Source: a bacterium
GTDB taxonomy: Bacteria > Cyanobacteriota > Vampirovibrionia > Gastranaerophilales > Gastranaerophilaceae
NCBI GenBank assembly: GCA_017467605.1
Contig: JAFUSQ010000036.1
Span: forward strand, 1 to 64,000
Reading direction: 5' to 3'
DNA length: 64,000 nucleotides
Shown: piece by piece, positions 57,795-64,000 of the stretch
Position numbering within the stretch: the first letter of the stretch is position 1
How the letters are laid out: every line of letters starts with the position of its first letter
Made by a program: the position numbers and the translations under genes
The notes under the pieces: model-generated
Told to the model about the DNA's origin: nothing
Databases searched by the model: none
Seen by the model: only the letters and a program-made list of their open reading frames with translations

Positions 57795-58430
57795 ATGGTA
57801 AAAAAGAAATCAACTTTTAAACGAATTGATAAAAATACAGGAATTGAATCAGAAATTTCTACGGCAACAGCAGCCGAACCAATAAAAGACCGTTCTATTA
57901 TTGAAGGTATTAAAACGGCACTCAATACTAAAAAGACAAGAAAATATTATGCACTTTTTTGTACGGGGATAAATACGGCTCTTAGGATTTCGGATATATT
58001 AAAACTTCGGGTGTCAGATGTTGAAACGGGATACGTCCATACAACAGAAACAAAAACAGGTAAACGTAAACAGTTCCCGATAAATGACGGATTAAAAGCC
58101 GTTTTGGCTAATTACATCAAAGAATTTAAACTTAAAGATAATGATTATTTATTTTTCAGTAACAGAAAAGACGGAATAAGGAATATCCAATATATTGACC
58201 AATCACAGGCTTATAGAAAGCTAAAAGAGGTTGTGGAGAATTTGTACCCTGAAATTCATTTTTCAACACATGTACTTAGAAAGACATGTGGTTTTTGGTT
58301 ATACAATCAAACAAAAGATATAACCCTTGTGATGCACGCACTTAACCATTCTTCTGTTGCCGTAACAATGAGGTACATCGGATTGACACAAGAAAGTGTT
58401 GATAATGCATTTAATGGGTTGAATTTATAA
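57795..58430 (+). CDS. Catalytic-domain-only tyrosine recombinase
   Basis: 211 residues. All catalytic residues are visible: Arg in TALRISDILKLR, Lys in TKTGKRKQ, H-x-x-R in STHVLRKT, His in LNHSSVAVT, Tyr in MRYIGLT. It lacks the arm-binding and core-binding domains of full integrases, so it may act on simple sites or with partners. GAGGT upstream. It lies between putative RNA genes 1 and 2. Confidence 0.88.
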   Translation: MVKKKSTFKRIDKNTGIESEISTATAAEPIKDRSIIEGIKTALNTKKTRKYYALFCTGINTALRISDILKLRVSDVETGYVHTTETKTGKRKQFPINDGLKAVLANYIKEFKLKDNDYLFFSNRKDGIRNIQYIDQSQAYRKLKEVVENLYPEIHFSTHVLRKTCGFWLYNQTKDITLVMHALNHSSVAVTMRYIGLTQESVDNAFNGLNL

Positions 58431-58439
58431 AGATTAAAA

Positions 58440-58580
58440 TATCTGTTAAACCATAAAGGCTATTGCTGACATTAAGGGGCTTACAATATTTAATTAACAA
58501 GCCTTCGATTGGCTACGGCACTATCTCCCCGTTATAATTTATCATACGGTTACTGACTTCCTGATACTTGAAATACCATT
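58440..58580 (-). ncRNA. Putative small RNA 2
   Basis: Promoter at 58614-58587: TTGAGA, 16 nt, TATACC. The RNA begins with TATCAGGAAGTC and TGCCGTAGCCAATCG, both shared with RNA 1. GGCTT/AAGCC (about 58506-58475) can form a stem, but there is no T run, so the 3' end is unknown; the copy may be shortened. Confidence 0.4.
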
Positions 58581-58660
58581 AACTACGGTATAACATATTT
58601 TCAAGATTTCTCAAGTCTTTGTCCAAAGCGGATAATTGTTAAATAATAAGACTATTGAAT

Positions 58661-58828
58661 AAATTTAAAAAGACATGCACTGTTACCATGCATGTCTTTA
58701 ATACATCTAAACAACCCTTTCGGGATAGTAACTATCTATGGTCCGCTCGTTACTTTTACAGATAGATTGCATCCCCTGTTTAGCATTACTGCTTCCAGTG
58801 CTGTCCGTAGACCTCGATATTTCTATCT
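58661..58828 (-). ncRNA. Putative small RNA 3 (about 165 nt)
   Basis: Promoter at 58863-58835: TTGCGA, 17 nt, TATACT. A clear terminator: AAAGACATGCA/TGCATGTCTTT (58669-58699) followed by TTAAATTT. Internal pairings: CTAAACA with TGTTTAG enclosing most of the RNA, AGTAAC/GTTACT and a CCC-GAAA-GGG tetraloop. Shares the promoter layout and GACCAT...CCCGAAAG-like 3' part with RNA 1. 58864-58931 has no gene, only AGTCC/GGACT. Confidence 0.5.
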
Positions 58829-58931
58829 ATTATAAGTATAATGCTATTTTCAGAAAATCGCAAGTGCTTGTGCCAATTCAATACATATTAAACTAGTCCT
58901 TAAGGGACTTATATACTTAATTAGCAAAAAT

Positions 58932-59132
58932 TTAAATCAACCCTCTTTGAAAAGATAAAGACAATAAAAGAATTTTGTCAGTATCTCTCAATCCTTGATC
59001 TAAAAGTTTTTCCATTCTTATTCTGTTAGCATCAGTTTTTAAAGTATCTGAAACACCTCTGATAAAATCAGAGTTATCCCATATTTCTTTTAATTTTTCT
59101 TTTAATCTTGTTTCAATATTTGTTTCATTCAT
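58932..59132 (-). CDS. Small helical protein (66 aa), paralogue of the next gene
   Basis: Opens MNETNIETRLKEKLKEIWDN and ends LSFQRGLI. It aligns with the frameshifted protein just upstream: LK-K/E-IWD--DF, M--LL, D--I, S----GL at matching spacing. Function unknown; last gene of the WG/phosphatase operon. Confidence 0.6.
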   Translation of the reverse strand: MNETNIETRLKEKLKEIWDNSDFIRGVSDTLKTDANRIRMEKLLDQGLRDTDKILLLSLSFQRGLI

Positions 59133-59137
59133 AATTA

Positions 59138-59369
59138 TTAAACTAACCCTTTATCTATTTTTACAGAATAAGGAATAACATCGGCAGAATCATTCGTACC
59201 TGTTTTTATAAGAAAATCGAGCATTTTCTGTAGTTTTATCTTCAGTGTCTAAATATACCATAGTACATAATAAAAAATCTTCTTGATCCCAAATTTTCTT
59301 CAATCGGTCAAATACTTCTTTGCCTAAATCGGAATATCTTTCTCTATCTAAATATTTATAACCTATCAT
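59138..59369 (-). pseudogene. Frameshifted small gene, paralogue of the 66-aa gene
   Basis: From the ATG at 59369 the frame gives MIGYKYLDRERYSDLGKEVF and stops after 59 codons (59190). Removing one A from the AAAA run near 59238 keeps the frame open into LQKMLDFLIKTGTNDSADV..., ending at 59138, 76 residues in total, and restores the likeness to the 66-aa paralogue. So this is a one-base insertion, a programmed shift or a read error. It starts 3 bp after the phosphatase gene. Confidence 0.6.
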
Positions 59370-59372
59370 AAC

Positions 59373-60008
59373 TTAGTCCTCTTTTGTCGTTATAAATGTT
59401 TCATCATCACAGATTAGTGCTGTTAAGTAGCCGTCAGGTTCTATTCCACAGCCTGTATTTATCCCGATTTTGTCATTATCAACATAGGGAGTATAAAACG
59501 GAGTATGCCCGAAGATTACTTTTTGCTTTAGGCAATGCTTATTATAAATAAAATTATCCCTAATCCATAGTAAATCTGTTTTGTCTTGTTTTTCTAACGG
59601 TTTATCAGGTCTTACCCCACCATGGACAAACAGATATTTATCTGTCAAATGATACAATTTTAGTTTTTTGAAAAAATCCATGTGTTGTTTAAAAATTTCT
59701 GTAAAATCTCCATAATCTTGCAAGGTATGGAAACCTCCACAGAAAACCCATTCTTGGATATCTTCTTCTTTTTTTGTTTTGAGAATTTTCAACAGCATAT
59801 CCTCATGATTTCCACATAAAAATATACAGTTTGTTCCTTTGGATAATTCTATTAACTTGTTTATAACGGCTTTAGAATTTTCTCCACAATCAATATAATC
59901 CCCTAAAAAGATAACTGTATCGTCTTTTTGTGGTTTTAATTTATCTAATAATTTATTCAGGTGATTAATTTCTCCGTGAATATCACCGATTGCTATTGTT
60001 CTCCCCAT
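59373..60008 (-). CDS. PPP-family serine/threonine protein phosphatase
   Basis: 211 residues. Metallophosphatase motifs GDIHGE (8-13), GDYIDCGENS (36-45), GNHEDM (about 66-71), then HGGVRPD and FGHTPFYTP: two-metal active site complete. Related to bacteriophage-lambda-type PPP enzymes. It dephosphorylates proteins or nucleotides such as ApppA. GGGG upstream; 2 bp after the orphan gene, so part of the WG operon. Confidence 0.9.
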   Translation of the reverse strand: MGRTIAIGDIHGEINHLNKLLDKLKPQKDDTVIFLGDYIDCGENSKAVINKLIELSKGTNCIFLCGNHEDMLLKILKTKKEEDIQEWVFCGGFHTLQDYGDFTEIFKQHMDFFKKLKLYHLTDKYLFVHGGVRPDKPLEKQDKTDLLWIRDNFIYNKHCLKQKVIFGHTPFYTPYVDNDKIGINTGCGIEPDGYLTALICDDETFITTKED

Positions 60009-60010
60009 AA

Positions 60011-60706
60011 TTATTCCCCATACTTCATTTTTACATATTCATCATATCGTTTTTGATCCGCATCTGCATACTTTTGCATTGTGCGAATCATATTATTGCA
60101 GGTATCGTAGAAATAATTTTTATTAACAAGAATATCAAAAACTGTTTCTACATCCTGATTTCTGTAATCCTGTTGAATAAGTCTGATTTTATTATCCCTT
60201 ACCCACGCAAGCCATTTGAATGGTGAATACTCATCATTTATATAAACTGCATGTTTATTACTTTCTAATTTCTCCAAAAATTTAGGAAGATATTTTACAA
60301 GCAACTGAGCAACTATCCCCAACTCATTCTTTTTGTCGGGAGAAAATATAGTAGCAATATCTGTCCAAAGTTCTTCCCCACGATAAACCTCATCATAATC
60401 AACATCATAAAATTCTTTTTCATCTTCCCATTCCATAAATATTTCAAATTCATCAACGGGTGTGGGTTCATTTTCAGGATATGGAATTTCTTCTTCGGGC
60501 AAGTAATATTTGCTATTAAAAAGAACAATGCTCGTTAGCAAATGCAAATCTGTTGCATCATAAGTTGATAAATCCTTGATGCTGTATTCAAAATATCCTT
60601 GAGTTTTAGCATAATCTTCCCACTGCTCTACGGGCAAATCAGGTCTTTTAGAGTGCCAATGGTCGTTTTCATCCTTTTTGTAAAATAATGCGTAGTTGTT
60701 ATTCAT
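60011..60706 (-). CDS. Unrecognised acidic protein of the WG operon (231 aa)
   Basis: Start 60706 (MNNNYALFYKKDENDHWHSK) with AAGGT 8-9 nt upstream. A strongly acidic middle (EEEIPYPENEP, EWEDEKEFYDVDYDEVYRGEE) and a helical C-terminal half. No membrane segment or known motif. The acidity is reminiscent of immunity or DNA-mimic proteins, which remains a guess. Confidence 0.6.
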   Translation of the reverse strand: MNNNYALFYKKDENDHWHSKRPDLPVEQWEDYAKTQGYFEYSIKDLSTYDATDLHLLTSIVLFNSKYYLPEEEIPYPENEPTPVDEFEIFMEWEDEKEFYDVDYDEVYRGEELWTDIATIFSPDKKNELGIVAQLLVKYLPKFLEKLESNKHAVYINDEYSPFKWLAWVRDNKIRLIQQDYRNQDVETVFDILVNKNYFYDTCNNMIRTMQKYADADQKRYDEYVKMKYGE

Positions 60707-60711
60707 AATTA

Positions 60712-61848
60712 TCACCTTTTGTATTTTATATTTTCTATTTCTAACGGTTTCCCAAGGTTATCAATATAACCGTATTTACCGTTTTTTAATGCTCCGTTGA
60801 AATCGTTTCCATCGTAGAAAAGCCAATCATATTCAAATGGAATCAATACATTTTTATCTATATCAATAACTCCAAATTTATTATCTTTTACCATAAGTAT
60901 TGTATTCCCGCGTGTGTACATAAATCCATTATTTTTGTACCCTGCATCAAACGGTATAATAATTTCTCCATCCTGATTTATTAGAGCTTCTTGAAAATCT
61001 TCATTCTGAGCCATAGAAACATAAGTTCCGTTATCAAGTTTGTAGAAAGGATCAATGCCCTGGAATTTTCCTAAAGGTATTTTTATATTGCCAAATCTAT
61101 CTATGGCACAATATTTAAAATTAATCCTTGCTTGATAATACCCTTCTCCTAATTCAAAAATATCATCAAATTCTTGTTCACATACCTGCTTGTTATCCTG
61201 ATTTATTATGATTACATTGCTTTCATATTTTTTATGGGCAATAAATGTTGGATTATCCGATAAAGATATTTCATACATATCTTTACCCTCAGCAAACGGT
61301 ACCAATTTTTCATAATCATACGGAATAATTTGATTACCTTTATAATCTACCATTCCATACAATCTGTCTTTCTCAACAATAGCAAAATCTTTTCCAAGTT
61401 TAATATTATTAAATTCAAACGGTAAGATAATTTCATTATTCATGTCAATACAGCCAATTTTATTGTCTTTTTGTGCAATTAAATAATCATCATTACTCTC
61501 ACTTGAAATAAATTCATAATCAAAAGGTATAATAACCTCACCTTCAAAGTTAATGACTCCAAGTTTAGAATTTTTCTCGGCAATAATAAGACGTTTATTT
61601 TTGTTTATATATGCTAATGAATCATATAAAAAAGGAATAATAACCTTTTCATCCTTATCTATTACATACCTTTTGTTATTTCGCTTACATATAAACAAAT
61701 TTTCATAAATCAACCCTAAACTTTGGTAATGTGGTTTTATTACCCATTTACCTGATTTATTTATAGCACCCCATCTGCTGCCAAATTTCACTGCTGCCAA
61801 ATCTTTGTAAAATGGTTGTACTTCATTAAATATAAAACATTTCTCCAT
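60712..61848 (-). CDS. WG-repeat protein (378 aa)
   Basis: About ten degenerate WG/KWG beta repeats along its length (SRWGAINKSGKWVIKPHYQ; KIGCIDMNNEIILPFEFN; KYGYIDNLGKPLE). A beta-propeller-like binding protein, no signal peptide. AGAGGT 6 nt upstream; the start overlaps the preceding WG gene stop by one base. Confidence 0.82.
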   Translation of the reverse strand: MEKCFIFNEVQPFYKDLAAVKFGSRWGAINKSGKWVIKPHYQSLGLIYENLFICKRNNKRYVIDKDEKVIIPFLYDSLAYINKNKRLIIAEKNSKLGVINFEGEVIIPFDYEFISSESNDDYLIAQKDNKIGCIDMNNEIILPFEFNNIKLGKDFAIVEKDRLYGMVDYKGNQIIPYDYEKLVPFAEGKDMYEISLSDNPTFIAHKKYESNVIIINQDNKQVCEQEFDDIFELGEGYYQARINFKYCAIDRFGNIKIPLGKFQGIDPFYKLDNGTYVSMAQNEDFQEALINQDGEIIIPFDAGYKNNGFMYTRGNTILMVKDNKFGVIDIDKNVLIPFEYDWLFYDGNDFNGALKNGKYGYIDNLGKPLEIENIKYKR

Positions 61849-63713
61849 TATCTTACCTCTTCAAATATTGTGTAATCACAATGATCTGTTTTTATTTCTA
61901 ATCCATATCCGTTTTCAAATTCAAATCGGATTTCATCAAACATATCATCCCCATCTTTACGTTCTATCCCTAAATGCGAAAAGTTCATAAAATAAACTTT
62001 ATCGGTCTTGTTTATTTCAATATCTATAAGTTTTTTGCCGATAATATTTCTCATGAAATTTTTGCTTACATCGGCTCCGTACAAATCCGTATCAATAGAA
62101 TTAATATTTACGTTAACCAAACTGCCCGTCCAGTATTCGATTTCTAATCTTGTACCCTCAAAATCTAATATGACAGGGCTATCTAGCCATAAAACCGTCC
62201 TGCTTTCTTTCCACGGATAATATGATGGTTCATTTGATTTTTCACCCTCACAGTACCATTCGCCATTTTTATATTCAAAGTGTTCATCCCACATAGAGTT
62301 ATATAATTCACCTGTATAAAAGATTTTATCTATAGTTTTGCCGATGATTTTATCTTTTATTGATGCAAAATATTCTTCTAACGGTTTTGCATTTATAATT
62401 CTTGTGGACTTCCATTCTTTTGGTAAATTTTTGCGAGGAAATTCATATCCAATATTTTTAATAAGTTTACTAATCTCACCATAATCAATTATTTCCTGAG
62501 TCCAATATAATAGAATAGCAAGTTTATTTACTTCTATCCAATGCTTTAAATTTTCCATAATATATTCATTAAATCTCGGTTTAACTCCGTTAATTATTTC
62601 TCCGTTCAATTTCATTTTTATCCAATTATAATTACGTTTATCTTCGTAATCGTTTTGAACTATCAGATATGGCGGTTCATTTTCAATCTTTCCCATACTT
62701 TGTAGCACTAACTCAACATTCATCGGTAAACCTGTTTGAGTTTTATCTAATGGTGCTGTTATCCAACCAATTTGTTGATTTGGGGTTTCGTAATACAAAA
62801 TATTTTCAGGGTTCAACTCATCCCACATTGCAGCAGCATAATCATAGAAACAAATTTCTTCGTTCAGATATTTTGTAGTACCATTAGTTATTTTTCTGCG
62901 GATTTCTTCAATATATAAGCGTTCTAAGTCCGAAATTTTGTAAGGGCTTCCATCTACTGCAATAAGCCTTTTATAATTAATACCACAGGAGATAGTTAAA
63001 TATAATTTCAAAACGACATTAAAACCATTCAGGGATATAGCTTTTTTGAATTTCTTTGCATACTTATCCTTTACGGCAACATTAAAATAAGCATCCGAAT
63101 CAGGCTTTTCTGCCGTAACATAATAAATGAAGTGAGTAGTTTCGGTTATTACTTTTATTATTGGTTTACCTTCCTTATTTATATATACTTCACCTAAATC
63201 ATCAGAGTTTACCTGTGCCATTCCATTATTAAAAGAATGGCAGTCTTTAAATTTTCCAAACGGCACAACTACATTATTATACTTATCAATAAAGCCTTCT
63301 TCGTTATCAAAATTTGTAACAAGCATCAATTCATCACTAATTCCTGTTACGGATTTATATTCAAACGGAACGATAACTTTTCCGTTTGTATCAATAACTC
63401 CGACTTTTCCATTTTGCACGACAGGATATACCCCTTTATGCAATCTGTAATGCATCAAGGCCTCTTTTGTGAAATTATTCGGATAATATATCGGAAAATC
63501 TATTTTATTACCCTGAGTATCAATCACCATATTTTGACCATCTTTTCTGACAACAAAGTAGTTTCTTACAGGGATATAAGAGATTTTTTCAAACAAATAA
63601 TCCGTAATGAATTTCTGTTTCTTATTAGAATAGATAGCATATTTGCCATCTTTACAAGGTGCCATAAATTCGTCAGTATCTTTGAATATCATCTTATCTT
63701 GAATATTATCCAT
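61848..63713 (-). CDS. WG-repeat protein with unassigned C-terminal region (621 aa)
   Basis: WG repeats in residues 1-175 (KYAIYSNKKQKFI, KVGVIDTNGKVIVPFEYKS). Residues about 180-621 form an unassigned domain rich in Trp/Tyr (NYNWIKMKLNGE, LLYWTQEIIDYG, HFEYKNGEWYCEGEK) ending in an acidic beta-type module. No signal peptide. GAGGA upstream. It may be the sensor or effector of the operon. Confidence 0.75.
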   Translation of the reverse strand: MDNIQDKMIFKDTDEFMAPCKDGKYAIYSNKKQKFITDYLFEKISYIPVRNYFVVRKDGQNMVIDTQGNKIDFPIYYPNNFTKEALMHYRLHKGVYPVVQNGKVGVIDTNGKVIVPFEYKSVTGISDELMLVTNFDNEEGFIDKYNNVVVPFGKFKDCHSFNNGMAQVNSDDLGEVYINKEGKPIIKVITETTHFIYYVTAEKPDSDAYFNVAVKDKYAKKFKKAISLNGFNVVLKLYLTISCGINYKRLIAVDGSPYKISDLERLYIEEIRRKITNGTTKYLNEEICFYDYAAAMWDELNPENILYYETPNQQIGWITAPLDKTQTGLPMNVELVLQSMGKIENEPPYLIVQNDYEDKRNYNWIKMKLNGEIINGVKPRFNEYIMENLKHWIEVNKLAILLYWTQEIIDYGEISKLIKNIGYEFPRKNLPKEWKSTRIINAKPLEEYFASIKDKIIGKTIDKIFYTGELYNSMWDEHFEYKNGEWYCEGEKSNEPSYYPWKESRTVLWLDSPVILDFEGTRLEIEYWTGSLVNVNINSIDTDLYGADVSKNFMRNIIGKKLIDIEINKTDKVYFMNFSHLGIERKDGDDMFDEIRFEFENGYGLEIKTDHCDYTIFEEVR

Positions 63714-63722
63714 ACTTATTCC

Positions 63723-64000
63723 TCAAATTTTTATTTTCAAAATTTTGCCTGTTTTATCTATATAGACATCGCCCTGATCTTTTGTCCAAACACAAACAAA
63801 ACCGTCTTTAAATCTTGAACACCAGTGTACGTGCATATCTTCACTGAAAGTAAGCACAATGTTATTGTGCTTATCAATAAAATATTCATTCTCACCCTTG
63901 CGGGCATATATTAAACCTTCACAGCAGAAGTTTAGTCTGTCATATTCAAATGGTATTACTACCTGTCCATCTAAATTTATCATCCCTGCTTTATTATCTT
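63723..64000 (-). CDS. WG-repeat protein, partial
   Basis: C-terminal part of a WG protein; the frame continues beyond the window edge (DNKAGMINLDGQVVIPFEYD spans the last bases). The internal ATG at 63983 is not the true start, because it lies inside a repeat. It ends 9 bp before the next WG gene. Confidence 0.8.
   Translation of the reverse strand, partial: DNKAGMINLDGQVVIPFEYDRLNFCCEGLIYARKGENEYFIDKHNNIVLTFSEDMHVHWCSRFKDGFVCVWTKDQGDVYIDKTGKILKIKI

Noticed and set aside
57322-58828. 6S RNA or integron attC identity of the three repeats
   Set aside because: Length is near 6S and one copy can close into a long stem, but three copies on a mobile element and the lack of a clear central bubble argue against it. 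No attC core GTTRRRY pair was found.
38158-64000. Right attachment site of the integrated element
   Set aside because: No second copy of the tRNA-Asn 3' sequence was seen on either strand, so none is called.
1-64000. CRISPR array
   Set aside because: No set of regularly spaced identical short repeats was seen; the repeats present are palindromic and scattered.

Overview
The window is AT-rich and gene-dense. The short operons, the Shine-Dalgarno motifs of the AGGAG type and above all the prepilin motif GFTLAEVLIT(I/L)GIIGVV point to an uncultured gut-type relative of Cyanobacteria (Vampirovibrionia/Melainabacteria, order Gastranaerophilales). This placement is inferred from gene style; there is no rRNA to confirm it.

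Positions 1-38085 look like host chromosome. 1-6700: a minus-strand operon (55-aa protein, CHASE2-GGDEF diguanylate cyclase, P-loop ATPase with TPRs, RsmG, then YjbQ) between blocks of REP-like palindromes. 6772-9665: CtpA-type protease, thymidine kinase, TrmB regulator. 10035-12212: a large orphan protein with an Asn-Pro repeat, after a sigma-28-like promoter. 12337-12837: an element with terminal inverted repeats. 12872-16971: a minus-strand operon (orphan membrane protein, DtxR-family regulator, DXS) behind what looks like a cysteine-codon attenuator. 17074-24223: MnmA, thioredoxin/CcdA pair, RibH, MurQ, GpsA, RicT. 25642-38014: UbiA, NanK-NanE, M16 peptidase, family-4 UDG, EF-hand protein, histidine kinase, TPR protein, BI-1 protein. 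Three pilin-like genes, each divergent from a small XRE regulator, are spread through 19329-38014. Their leaders carry in-frame repeat insertions.

From tRNA-Asn (38086-38157) to the window end the content is accessory. A large serine recombinase reads into the tRNA antisense and marks the left edge of an integrated element. Behind it lie small HTH and possible replication genes, a type III restriction-modification operon with two extra genes between mod and res, a SNF2 helicase divergent from a possible nuclease-fold protein, and an S24 repressor/Cro/UmuC SOS-type cassette. A catalytic-domain-only tyrosine recombinase follows, flanked by three related putative small-RNA genes. The window ends in a tight operon of WG-repeat proteins, an orphan protein, a PPP phosphatase and two small paralogues, one frameshifted. 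No second copy of the tRNA end was seen, so the right edge probably lies outside.

The signals most worth following are the attenuator at 16781-16971, the small-RNA family at 57322-58863, and the pilin leaders rebuilt by repeats.
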